The position numbers and the translations under genes are program-made. Below are positions 53,901 to 63,826 of a stretch of 64,000 nt of DNA, piece by piece; the first letter of the stretch is position 1; the number at the start of each line of letters is the position of its first letter. The DNA is from Cichorium intybus. Its lineage: Eukaryota > Streptophyta > Magnoliopsida > Asterales > Asteraceae. The stretch spans positions 84,880 through 148,879 of the forward strand of contig JAKNSD010000059.1 of NCBI GenBank assembly GCA_023525715.1, written 5' to 3'. The notes beneath the pieces are model-generated. The model saw only the letters and a program-made list of their open reading frames with translations. It was not told the DNA's origin and made no database searches.

Positions 53901-56127
53901 AATTTAATAATTACATGTGAAACTCAACATGACAATTACTGGTGAAACCGAATATAACAAAATTACCGGTTTGGCTAATTTGAAAATTACAATCGAAACT
54001 GATATAACAAGGAAAATTACAAGTGAAACTTGATATGAATGTTAAAAATGGCTACATTGGAAAATTACCAAGTGAATCCCCGTATAAAAGTCAAAATAGT
54101 TGATTTGGAAAATTACCATAAAAGTCAAAATGGTTAATTCGGAAAATTACCGGTGGAACTTGATATATTAAAATTACCCGTGAAAGATGATATAACATCT
54201 CAAAATGGTTAAAATTACTCGTGAACCCTGATATAACAAAATTATTACTATGAAACCTGGTCAAATTGGATAATTTGAAATTTATCTGGAACTTTTATAG
54301 TTTGAATGGAAATAAAATAGCATACTAATCGTTAAACCTCAAAACTGCCCAAAATAACTTTTTAAGATTCTTACAATTTTCTTCAATGGGAAGCTATTAT
54401 ACGTGATTAATTGTACCAAATAACTTTCAGGGTGAAAGCCTTTCTGCTAAAGCATTACCAAAAAACAAATTGTTTCCAATTATAAGCTCTCTAGACGCCA
54501 AAGCTGCCCACGCAGATGCCATAGACGCGTAAGAATACAAGTTATTATTATCAAGTCCGTGGGCGTCATTCTAGTGGCTGATTTTTATTTTTATTTTTTT
54601 AATAAAATGCAGGCAGCTTTGTAAAGCGGGATCACTGGATCCAAAAAAAGCAAAAGGGAAAATCTTGGTTTGCCTACGTGGAGATAATGCCAGGGTGGAC
54701 AAAGGACAGGAAGCTGCTTTAGCCGGTGCTGTTGGAATGGTTCTTGCAAATAATGAAGTTTCAGGAAATGAGATTATTGCAGATCCTCATGTCTTCCCTG
54801 CTACACATATTACTTACACTGATGGCCTTGCTGTCTATCGTTTTCTCAATTCCACCAAGTAATGTTTACAAATTTTGGAGTTTTTATTTATTTATTTATT
54901 AAATTTGCTGTTCTTAACTTTTTTTTTGTGACAGGAATCCAATGGCTTTCATTACACATCCATCAACTAAATTGGACACAAAGCCAGCTCCATTCATGGC
55001 AGCTTTCTCATCCAAGGGACCTAACACCATCACCCCAGAGATTCTCAAGGTTATATAATTAAAGGTTTAATGCAAGAAATAGCAATGTAGTTTCTCTTTG
55101 CTATAATTGGATACATATATCAAAGTACAATGCCCTAATAAGATAACAAAGTAAATTACTTTTTTGATCCTTGAGTCTAGCTGATATATATCAAAGGTTG
55201 TAACTAAGGGTTTAATGCTAGAAATAGCATTTTTTCTTCGCTTACATTACCTGTATAAACGTTCTTACATATATCTTGATAATTTTGCAGCCTGATATAA
55301 CCGCACCCGGTGTGAGCATAATAGCCGCATACACAGAATCACAAGGCCCAACAAATCAAGATTTCGATACACGACGCGTTCAATATAATTGTGTATCAGG
55401 CACTTCGATGTCATGCCCTCACGTTTCCGGAATCGTTGGACTTCTAAAAACCCTACATCCCGATTGGAGCCCAGCCGCCATTAAATCCGCCATCATGACC
55501 TCCGGTAAAATAAAATAAAATCACCCTTTCATCATTCTCTAAAATCCCCAATTCATTTATTTTCAAATTCATTACTATTACGATGCAGCAAGAACACGTG
55601 ACAACGCAGCAGAACCGATTACAAACGCATCCCACACAAAAGCGACACCTTTCAGCTACGGGGCAGGACACGTGCAGCCAAACAGAGCCATGGACCCTGG
55701 TCTGGTTTACGATTTGACCGCCGTTGACTATCTTAACCTATTGTGTGCGCTTGGGTACACAAAGTCCCAAATTGAAAAGTTTTCTGAAACGCCGTATAAA
55801 TGTCCAATTAAAAACATTACTCTTACAGACTTCAATTATCCGTCGATCACCGTGCCTAATCTTAACGGCTCGATCACGGTGGCTAGAACCGTTAAGAACG
55901 TGGGTGCACCAGGGACCTACGTGGCTCAAGTGTTTAAACCGGTTGGTGTGTCGGTTACGGTTCGGCCGAAGAGGTTGAAGTTTGAAAAGATCGGTGAAGA
56001 GAAACGGTTTAGGGTTACTTTGAAGTCGAAGAAGGGTAGTGCGGGTAGGGATTATGTTTTTGGACAACTGAAATGGACGGATGGAAAGCATTTTGTGAGA
56101 AGTCCTATTGTTGTTAAGACCGTATGA
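50948..56127 (+). CDS. SBT5.3: Subtilisin-like serine protease, SBT5 group (AIR3/SBT5.3-like)
   Basis: Secreted subtilase that cleaves proteins in the cell wall or apoplast. Eleven exons: 50948-51049, 51143-51252, 51339-51436, 51533-51697, 52351-52459, 53113-53647, 54431-54528, 54613-54858, 54935-55049, 55291-55504, 55589-56127. All junctions are GT-AG and in frame, giving 776 residues, the usual length for the family. Order: signal peptide (1-32), I9 prodomain (about 35-115), catalytic Asp157 (LDTGVWPES), His227 (GHGSHT), oxyanion Asn333 (SAGNSGP), PA insert (about 374-490), Ser565 (GTSMSCPH) and a Fn3-like tail (about 660-776). The four key residues are present, so it looks functional. Introns 4, 5 and 6 are long; intron 5 may hold a MITE and intron 6 a minisatellite. 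The ATG at 50948 is the first in frame; 50969 is an alternative that keeps the signal peptide. Closest named relative from memory is Arabidopsis AIR3/SBT5.3; orthology is inference. Confidence 0.93.
52616..53066. mobile_element. Possible MITE in subtilase intron 5
   Basis: The left part GGCTTTGTTAATGAAATCAC..GAATGGAAT and the inverse of the right part TTGTTTGTTTGTCACATGGGAATGGAAT share an imperfect inverted end. The interior is AT-rich. No clean target duplication. Confidence 0.35.
53797..54275. repeat. Degenerate minisatellite in subtilase intron 6
   Basis: About ten loose units of 40-50 bp, each with GTCAAAATGGTT, a (T/C)GGAAAATTAC word, then (C/A)(G/A)(G/A)TGAAAC(C/T)(T/C)GATATAAC. It accounts for most of the 783-bp intron. 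Confidence 0.75.
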
Positions 56128-56586
56128 TTTGTGGGGTGGGAAAAATATTTCAGTAAAATAATTATTGGTTATTATTATTGAAATTTATGAAATTTATTAT
56201 TGGTTATCGTGCTATTTCTAGATTTCTTTTTGTTAAGTTTAAATGCGGGAGATAGTGACGTTTATAGTTAATTGTTTATTGGGGTGTGTTAAAAAACCCA
56301 GGTATGTGACATGTATGTGAAAATCAACTCACAAAATACATACACTCATACATATAAGAGATTTATTTAAGATTATCCTTGTTCAGTATACCAGTCTATT
56401 TTCTTTTCTTCCATTATAATTAACACTTTTTGAAAATATTTGCTTAGTTATGGCGTTGTCATATGTACATAAACGAATTTCGGCACTGTAATATAATCAG
56501 GTAAACTTAAACTTTATTAAAGCATAATATCATTATAAGAAAATAAATGAATGCCACAATGCTGTAATTATAATTGAATTTAATTT
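56128..56586. other. 3' flank of the subtilase gene
   Basis: AT-rich, with no canonical AATAAA close to the stop codon; AATAAT-like variants occur at about 56157. No further gene. Confidence 0.5.
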
Positions 56587-56700
56587 TTTTTTGAACGGCT
56601 CCTAATCTACTCCTAAACTACATTTATCGTCTCAAATAATACTAGAACTCTCAATTCGTTGGGAGGAACATATTTGTAAACACTTGATACCGCTAGACTA
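56587..56700 (-). mobile_element. tRNA-derived SINE
   Basis: On the minus strand the 5' end reads TAGTCTAGCGGTATCAAG (A-box-like). About 35 bp on are TTCCTCCCAACG and GAGAGTTCTAGTATT (B-box-like GTTC.AGT). The body ends in GCCGTTC plus a run of A (poly-T on plus at 56584-56592). Size (about 115 bp), internal promoter boxes and A tail fit a plant SINE. Target duplications are not clear. The tail is shared with the insert at 30980-31037. Confidence 0.7.
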
Positions 56701-57356
56701 AAATATAATATTTTAATAAGAAAAAAATAACAAAAGTGTAATGTTATAATAAGAAAAAAGAATAGAATGTGCCACCTACATGTTCGATTCAGCGGAAGCA
56801 TGCCGTTACAGTGAACAAGTAAATGAAAACATGTATATTTTTGTGTATTTTTCTTTTTGTTATCCTTAACGATGACCTCTTTGATTTATTGTTTTCGGAT
56901 TATAAAGGTCGATTGAATGTCGGAAAGACATAGAATCACTAAAATGATCAAAACATGTACAAAATTACCATCAAATTTGCAGGTAAGCCTCGGGAGTTTG
57001 TGTGCTAACTCTGAATACGCGAAATACTTTAAGTCATATCATCTGAAGCATTAACATTATTGCTACGTTGTGAGTTTGCTAAGGAAGACAAATGGTCCAC
57101 CATTTTTATATCATAGCTTTGGAAGTTGGAACACAAACAATCGACACTCTTCCCTGAACACCCAAAGCCATATTTATATAAGTCTTCAATCTTGTTTCGC
57201 CACTCGTTGGTGTAAGACAATTGCTATTTGTTTAAAATATGCATATGAGAACATATGCCTTTCACAAACATAGACATATATTGAGAAATAGTTATAGGTC
57301 AATATTTTGATGAATCACACAATCAAAACCTCGAAATAAATGCAATTGTATGCATA
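56701..57356. other. Intergenic sequence left of the gypsy element
   Basis: A minus-strand frame at 57029-57220 (63 codons) is more balanced in composition than its surroundings but has no domain I recognise; it may be a fragment of a host gene or element. Nothing else. Confidence 0.4.
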
Positions 57357-57361
57357 GTCAC
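57357..57361 (+). repeat. 5-bp target-site duplication, left
   Basis: GTCAC, identical to 63744-63748, directly outside the two LTRs. Confidence 0.8.
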
Positions 57362-58047
57362 TGACCTGTGAGAAGGCTTCACGTTGTTGTTGGACCGTCC
57401 TTGTTGATCTTTCTTCCAAGAACACAACCCCTTACTTGTTGAATCCAACAATATTGGATATATGAAATCCAACACCTTTAAATTACAATGAAAGCAAGTA
57501 ATCGATGTTATATGACGCACACGACTAAGTGGAAGAATACTTTGTCGAAGCCAAGTGAGAATTACAAGCATCACTAATCTTGCAAGACCCAAATGAATTC
57601 AGTCACGAGAACTACAAGTGAAAGGAAAAAAAACCTCACAATATATGTTGATTTTGAAAATGTGTCATTACATCTTGGAAAGACCACCTATTTATAGGTG
57701 AAAATGAGGACCTTTGGCATAGCCTTAATAAATACAAAAGAGTTTTCACTAGTAAACCCCTAAAAAACGTGGATAACTCTTAAAATGGGCCATTAGCAAC
57801 AAAGGCCACCCCTTATTTGTCTAGTCCAACAACAAAAAGATAATTTATTAAATTGGGCTTGTAGTCTTGGATCTTCAACTTTTCTTTAGAATGGGCTGAA
57901 CGAATTATTTCCTTTAGGGCCTCTTGCATCTTCCTTTTCCTTGCACGAGTCATTGGCCCATGTATTTCTTCAAATGGATCCATGATAGAAATATTGCCAC
58001 CAAGCTTTTCTTCTTTCTTTGCTTGGCTGCTCTTTTCGTTTGCATCA
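57362..58047 (-). mobile_element. Ty3/gypsy 3' LTR
   Basis: On the minus strand it begins TGATGCAAACGAAAAG and ends in ..CTCACAGGTCA. It aligns with 63004-63743 apart from indels, including a 7-bp deletion next to its last bases. Its first roughly 235 bp are coding: the pol frame continues here to a stop at 57813. Confidence 0.88.
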
Positions 58048-58379
58048 TTCCCTCCCTCTTTGGAAGGATTTGTCCTCGAATCCAAAGAACCTGTATCAAA
58101 TTCAAAAGGATATAAGTCAGAAACATTGAAAGTTGCACTTACACCATAATCTCCTGGTAAATCAAGCTTATAAGCATTATCATTCACACGAGCAACCACT
58201 TGGAATGGCCCATCACCACGAGGATGTAAATTTGTGCGCCTTGAATTTAGAAACCTTTCTTTCCTCATGTGTACCCAAACCCAATCACCGGGGTTCAAAT
58301 AAAATCTGCTTACGTCCCTTGTTAGCATGTTTGGCATACTGCTATGTCTTCTTTTCAATGTTGTAACGAACTTGTTCAT
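57813..58379 (-). pseudogene. gypsy integrase C-terminus extending into the LTR
   Basis: Contains GDWVWVHMRKERF, LHPRGDGPFQVVARVNDNAY and SATFNVSDLYPFEFD, the SH3-like GPF/Y module at the end of Ty3 integrases. It is followed by a basic/acidic tail with GPMTRARKRKMQEALKEI. The last roughly 78 codons lie within the 3' LTR (below 58047). In this copy the frame upstream is shifted near 58380, and this open stretch begins inside the domain. The 5' LTR carries a second copy of the tail codons (63509-63743), which is why an isolated frame appears there. Confidence 0.8.
58048..58061 (-). promoter_or_regulatory. Polypurine tract (plus-strand primer)
   Basis: On the minus strand AAAGAGGGAGGGAA ends exactly at the LTR's TGATGC. 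It lies within the open reading frame (it encodes part of the SKEGGN segment). Confidence 0.85.
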
Positions 58380-58401
58380 GTAATCTTTTCACGAATTCCG
58401 C

Positions 58402-59164
58402 CTATTTTACACCGTCTAGATTCAACTGCTCTTTGGCAGGCAAAGGAGATAAAGGGGTTAACGGATTAAAACCATAAACAACCTCAAAAGGAGAAAAGTT
58501 AGTTGCAGTGTGCAAAGTGCGGTTGTAGGCAAATTCAGCAATAGGCAAACACTTCTCCCAATATTTTAAATTCTTTTGTATTACAGACCTTAGCAAAACC
58601 CCCAATGTCCTATTTGTCACTTCAGTTTGCTCATCAGTTTATGGGTGACTTGAAGTTGAAAATAGTAATTTTGTGCCCAATTTTCCCCAAAGAGTTTTCC
58701 AAAAATAACTCAAGAATTTTACATCCCTGTAAGATACAATGGAATTTGGAATACCATGCAAACGGACGATTTCCTTGAAAAACAAATCAGCCACGTGTTT
58801 TGCATCATCCGTCTTTTTAGAAGCAATAAAATGTGCCATCTTTGAAAATCTATCAACAACAACAAAAATCGAGTTCATTCCTGTTTGTTGGCAAACCAAG
58901 TATGAAATCCATGGAAATATCTGTCCAAGGTGAATGTGGGATTGGAAGCGGAGTGTACAATCCTCGAGGAAGGGACTTGGACTTGGCCTTTTTACACTGA
59001 AGACAATGCCCACAAATACGTTCAACGTCCCTTTTCATTTTAGGCCAATAAAAATGTTCATTCAAGACATTCAGTGTTTTCAAGATACCAAAGTGACCCA
59101 TCAAACCTCCACTATGAGCTTCACGAGTCAAAAGTTCACGAAGAGAACATGAAGGGATACACAA
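58402..59164 (-). pseudogene. gypsy integrase remnant
   Basis: The N-terminal HHCC zinc finger is visible (AHSGGLMGHF with YWPKMKRDVERICGHCLQCK). The core starts DISMDFILGLP (first Asp). A segment reads IVSYRDVKFLSYFWKTLWG, where the usual SDRD has Tyr in place of the second catalytic Asp. The third part reads RTLGVLLRSV with YWEKCLPIAEFAYNR. Frame breaks occur near 58880 and 58640, and a stop precedes the tail near 58400. Non-functional. Confidence 0.8.
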
Positions 59165-59170
59165 CTTATT

Positions 59171-59890
59171 TTATTTAAACAAAAATCCTTCATGTTTGTA
59201 AAACTTATTGAAAGCTGATTTTTCACAAGCAGTGAAAACATTCGCAAAATCATAATCAGATGCATACAACTCTTTAATAAACTCAAACCCCATGATTTTA
59301 GAATCCAATATATTAAGGAGAGTATACCTTCGTGATAACACATCAGCCACAATATTTTCTTTACCTTTCTTGTAACGCACAACATAAGGAAATGTTTCGA
59401 TGAAAGCAACCCATTTCGCGTGTCTTTTGTGAAGACTTCGTTAGCCCTTCAGGTACTTAAGGGATTCATGGTCGGTGTGGATGACAAATTCCTTAGGCAT
59501 GAGATAATGTTGCCATGTTTCCAAAGTTCTCACAACAACATACAGTTCCTTATCATAAGTCGGGTAATTCAATGTTGCACCATTCAACTTCTTACTAAAG
59601 TAGGCAATTAGACGACCTCCTTGAAGCAAAACATTACCTATCCAATTCCTGAAGCATCACACTCAATCTCAAAAGTTTTAGAAAAATCAGGTAATGCTAA
59701 AACAGGAGAATTGGTTAGATCATGTTTTAGTTGCTCAAAAGCATTTTGTTGATTTTCTCCCCACTTAAAATCAACATTCTTCTTTACCAAATCATTTAGA
59801 GGAGAAGCTTTTGATGAAAAATCTTTAACAAACCTTCGATAGAAACTAGAAAGCCCATGAAAAGATCTTACCTCAGAAACATTAGGTGGA
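59171..59890 (-). pseudogene. gypsy RNase H remnant
   Basis: Pieces in order: a FHGLSSFYRRFVKDFSSKASPL region (59880-59800), ECDASGIG (near 59650), RLIAYFSKKLNGATLNYPTYDKEL (59625-59550) and FVIHTDHESLKYLKG (59485-59441), then RYKKGKENIVADVLSRR (59380-59330). The DAS, E and D residues of RNase H are recognisable; several stops and shifts interrupt it. Confidence 0.8.
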
Positions 59891-59978
59891 ATAGGCCAAT
59901 CAAGGATAGCCTTGAACTTTGCTTCATCAGCACGTAAACCATTTTCACCAACAACATATCCAAGAAAAACAACTTCTT

Positions 59979-60780
59979 TTACACAAAATGTGCATTTTTT
60001 TTAAAATTTGCAAACAAATTTTGCTCACGCAAGGTGGTAAGACCAAGTTTAAGATGCTCGACATGATCGTGCACGCTCCTACTATAAATCAAGATGTCAT
60101 CGAAATACACAACAATAAATTTTCCAATGAAATGCCTCAAAACATGATTCATAAGCCTCATAAAAGAGCTTGGTGCATTAGTTAAGCCGAAAGGCATAAG
60201 TAACCACTCATAAAGACCAAAATTTGTTTTAAAAGCAGTTTTCCATTCATCACCTTCTTTGATCCTGATTTGGTGATATCCAGATTTAAGATCATTTTTT
60301 GAGAAAATCGTAGTACCATGCAACTCATCAAGCATGTCATCTAATCTTGGAATTGGATGCCAATACTTGACAGTAATTTTTTTACAGCCTACAATCAATG
60401 CACATGCGCCACGTGCCATCTTTTTTTGGAACACGTATAACAGGAACAGCGCAAGGGCTAAGGGACTCACGAATAATACCTTTTTCCAGCAACTCACCAA
60501 CTTGCTTTTGAAGTTCCTTTGTTTCTTGCGGGTTGGCTCTATATGCTGGTCTATTTGGAATCGTTGCATCGGGCATTAAATCAATCTGGTATTCTATGCC
60601 TTGAATTGGTGGAAACCCATCAGGCACATCTTCTGGTAGAACATCTGTGAACTCATTCAAAACTGAAACAATTGCTAATGGCAAAATGTGAGGTAAATCG
60701 TTAGTAGGTTCACAAACTTCTTGGTACATAGGTACAATAAGGGGTTTGTCAGATGATAAAGCCCTATCTACATCTCTCAT
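59979..60780 (-). pseudogene. gypsy reverse transcriptase remnant
   Basis: The leading segment has PDGFPPIQGIEYQIDLMP and PVIRVPKKDGTWRMCIDCR, ending in a frame shift near 60385. The next frame carries ITVKYWHPIPRLDDMLDEL, LKSGYHQIRI, FGLTNAPSSFMRLMN and the catalytic VYFDDILIYS (about 60088-60110), all typical for Ty3/gypsy. The catalytic Asp pair is intact, but the open frame is broken on both sides. Confidence 0.88.
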
Positions 60781-60789
60781 GCTTGCAAA

Positions 60790-61330
60790 TAAAGCGCCTC
60801 TTGTCTCACATTCTTTTGGCTTTTCACTCTTATTTTTTCCACTCGAAGATTTAATCTCTCTTTCTTTGTTATTTTTTTCACTCTCGTTTGGCTTTTCAAA
60901 ACAAAGTGGTACTTATTTGAACTTCGATCATGAGTTGTTTTACGATCATACTCCCATGGACCTCCAAGTATAACATGCCCCACCGTCATTGGTACTACAT
61001 CACACAAAACTTCGTCTTCAACAACACTTGCTTGTTTACCTTGATTTCTCCATGGTCATTAAGCCATTGCAAACGTTATGGCTTTGGATGCTTACTTGTT
61101 GGCAAATCCAACTTCTCAACAATATAAGAACTAGCACAATTAGTACAATTCCCACTATCTATGATCAACATGCATACCTTATCTTGGATAAAACATCGTG
61201 TATGAAAGATGTTTTGGCGTTGTTGATCATCCTCCTCCTTGACTTGAATGTTCAATGCCCTCATAGTTACAAAGAGCCTCACGTTCGTCACTACTTTCCA
61301 CAACCCTTTATTCGTTCTCATCGTCAAGTG
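60790..61330 (-). pseudogene. gypsy aspartic protease remnant
   Basis: CMLIIDSGNCTNCASSYIVE (about 61173-61115) holds the DSG active-site triad of retropepsin-like proteases, followed by CDVVPMTVGHVILGGPWEYDRKTTHD, the flap-to-C-terminus segment. A nonsense codon and a frameshift separate it from the Gag part (near 61300), and another shift lies near 61080. Confidence 0.75.
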
Positions 61331-62351
61331 TTATGTGTGGTACAACTTCACCGTCATCCTCATCCTCACTTTGACTCAAACAAGTACCATCATCAAGCAT
61401 AATCATTGTTTTAACATTAGGACATTGTGAAGCTATGTGTCCCTTTCCCAAACACTTGAAACATGTCAATCGTGAAGTATGAGAAGTAGAGGGAGTATCC
61501 TTGTCACCTTTTGATGAAAAAGAATTTTTGGAATTAAACCCTTTAATTTCCTTTTGTTTCTTGAAACCATCATTTTTCTCCCATCGATTCTTTTTCCAAG
61601 AAGAGGAAGAAGACGAGTTGGAAGAAAACTTACTTGAACTTGCTTTTCTTTTTTGTTGCCTTTCAACCTTTTCTGCCATATGCAACATTTCTTCTAAATC
61701 CATGTAATGTTGTAATTCTACCACATCAGCAATTTCTTTTCGAAGGGCACCTAAAATATTGCCATGGTAGCTTCCGGATCTTCTTCAACATTCGCCCTTG
61801 TCATATCCACTTCCATCTCTTGGTAGTACTCCTCGACACTCCTTGCTCCTTGCGTAATGCCTTGGAGTCGATTGTAAATATCCCGATAGTAATGTGGTGG
61901 AACAAAACGCCTCCTCATCAAAACCTTCATTTCATCCCATGTATCAATAGGCTGCTCTCTATTTCTACTTCTAGACAAAACCAACTTGTCCCACCATGTC
62001 AGAGCGTAACCATGAAATTCAACAGATGCGAGTTTTACCTTTTTATCTTTTGAATAGTTGTGGATCCCAAAAATGTTTTCTACCTTTGATTCTCATTCTA
62101 AATACGCCTCAGTGTCATTTTTACCTTGGAAAGAAGGAATGTTCATTTTGATGCTACCAAGGTTGTTGTCGACTCTATTTGGATTTCTTCGGTTACTGTT
62201 GGATGCTTCGGACCCATCACCGCCTTCATTGTTAATGAACACCTCCAAACGATCCATTCGCTCTATCATAGTTTCCATCATCTTGTTGAATTGCCCCAAC
62301 AAATGTTCCGTCCAAGCTTTTTGTTCCAATGTTTCTTTTACGTCTCCCATG
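61308..62351 (-). pseudogene. gypsy Gag with CCHC zinc knuckle, broken
   Basis: The best start is the ATG at 62351 (MGDVKETLEQK), with a putative coiled-coil MMETMIERMDRLE. A single nonsense codon sits at 62093-62095, after NDTEAYLE. The frame then continues as a retrotransposon Gag domain (TWWDKLVLSRSRN, WDEMKVLMRRRFVP, GARSVEEYYQEME). A frameshift at about 61752 precedes a Ser/Lys-rich linker and CFKCLGKGHIASQC (61422-61463), a perfect CX2CX4HX4C knuckle. Apart from two lesions the Gag is complete. Confidence 0.85.
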
Positions 62352-62989
62352 ATGATTTTAAGATTAATATGAAAATAATAAGTGTTAAACCTCTCACCCT
62401 TCCCCCCTCCCCCAAAGTTGTTTCCCAATCCTATACTACTCACCCCAAGTGTACCACTCTTTATTTGGCTTTTATCTTGATGTATCACTCTTGTCTTTTA
62501 CCACTCGAATCCCCTCACTTTGGTAGTTCTAATGAGAAAAAATTCAACCCTTACAAGGTGTTCAAACAATAAACCACTTGGCTAGAATGAATACAAAGAG
62601 AATGGGGCAGAATATGAAGTACCAAACAAAAGAAGATAAAAAAAATTATCAAGATGATAAAGTAAAATTGATGCAAAGTGAAAACCTTTCGATGGCCCAA
62701 AATAGAGACGTGTTTTTTTTCAATATACTTTTCTATTTCCTTTTTCTTTTTCTTTTTTTTGCTATTTTTTGTTTTCTTTTACTTGCGTTTTTTTATACTT
62801 TTTTGTTTTTTTTTTCACATTTTTTTCCTTTGTTTTTTTTGTGTCTCTTCCTTTCTTATATGATATGGCTAAATAAACGAAAATGAAGAATGTAAAGTAG
62901 AAAAGATAAGATTATTGATTTTAAATACAAAAAGAATAAATAAGATAAAATATGCAAATAAAAAGGATATGATCAAACAAGGAGACTTA

Positions 62990-63001
62990 GCTCTAATACC
63001 A
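62990..63001 (-). promoter_or_regulatory. Primer-binding site, tRNA-Met type
   Basis: On the minus strand TGGTATTAGAGC follows the 5' LTR end (..ATATCA) by two bases. The expected initiator-tRNA-Met site is TGGTATCAGAGC, one mismatch. Confidence 0.8.
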
Positions 63002-63003
63002 AA

Positions 63004-63743
63004 TGATATGAAACCTGTGAGAAGGCTTCACGTTGTTGTTGGACCGTCCTTATTGATCTTTCTTCCAAGAACACAACCCCTTACTTGTTGAATCCAACAA
63101 TATTGGATATATGAAATCCAACACCTTTGAATTACAATGAAAGCAAGTAATCGATGTTATATGATGCACACAACTAAGTGGAAGAATACTTAGTCGAAGC
63201 CAAGTGAGAATTGCAAGCAACACTAATCTTGCAAGACCCAAATAGTTCAATAACGAGAACTACAAGTTAAAGGAATAAACCTCACAATATATGTTGATTT
63301 TGAAAATGTGTCATTACATCTTGGAAAGACCACCTAGTTATAGGTGAAAATGAGGACCTTTGGCCTAGTTATAGGTGAAAAGGTGGTCTTTCCAACACCT
63401 TTGCAAAGACCACCTAGTTATAGGTGAAAATGAGGACCTTTTCACTAGTAAACCCCTAAAAAACGTGGATAACTCTTAAAATGGGCCATTAGCAACAAAG
63501 GCCACCCCTTATTTGTCTAGTCCAACAACAAAAAGATAATTTATTAAATTGGGCTTGTAGTCTTGGATCTTCAACTTTTCTTTAGAATGGGCTGAACGAA
63601 TTATTTCCTTTAGGGCCTCTTGCATCTTCTTTCTCCTTGCACGAGTCATTGGCCAATGTATTTCTTTAAGTGGATCAATGATAGAAATATTGCCACCAAG
63701 CTTTTCTTCTTTCTTTGCTTGGCTGCTCTTTTCGTTTGCATCA
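63004..63743 (-). mobile_element. Ty3/gypsy 5' LTR
   Basis: Partner of 57362-58047. It begins TGATGCAAACG on the minus strand and ends ..TTTCATATCA. It is 54 bp longer, mainly because the phrase CACCTAGTTATAGGTGAAAA is repeated (63330-63440). It also contains a copy of the pol C-terminal codons (63509-63743). Confidence 0.88.
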
Positions 63744-63748
63744 GTCAC
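63744..63748 (+). repeat. 5-bp target-site duplication, right
   Basis: GTCAC, the partner of 57357-57361. Confidence 0.8.
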
Positions 63749-63826
63749 AAACCCCAGAAAATGGGGTATCAAAGTCGAAATTTTTTATCACTAATTTTGT
63801 TTTTATATTGTAGATTCTTCTTACCG

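Larger units (their letters stand above)
57362..63743 (-). mobile_element. Full-length Ty3/gypsy retrotransposon, CRM-like layout
   Basis: 6,382 bp with both LTRs, a 5-bp duplication, primer site and polypurine tract. Domain order on the minus strand is Gag, CCHC knuckle, protease, reverse transcriptase, RNase H, integrase, as in Ty3/gypsy. Pol runs through the polypurine tract into the 3' LTR, a trait described for CRM (centromeric) chromoviruses; the lineage is therefore a hypothesis, and I see no typical chromodomain. Nonsense and frameshift changes break the frame in several places. The 5' LTR has an extra duplicated segment (63364-63440). It landed in what may be an intron or flank of the sequence resuming at 63744. 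Confidence 0.88.

Noticed and set aside
62578..62886. Lys- and Phe-rich frames between the gypsy 5' LTR and Gag
   Set aside because: They run antisense to the element's untranslated leader and are composed of A- and T-runs.
63509..63772. Second, separate gypsy element inferred from the integrase-tail frame at the right edge
   Set aside because: The frame lies within the 5' LTR, which duplicates the coding start of the 3' LTR; the GTCAC duplication shows there is one element.
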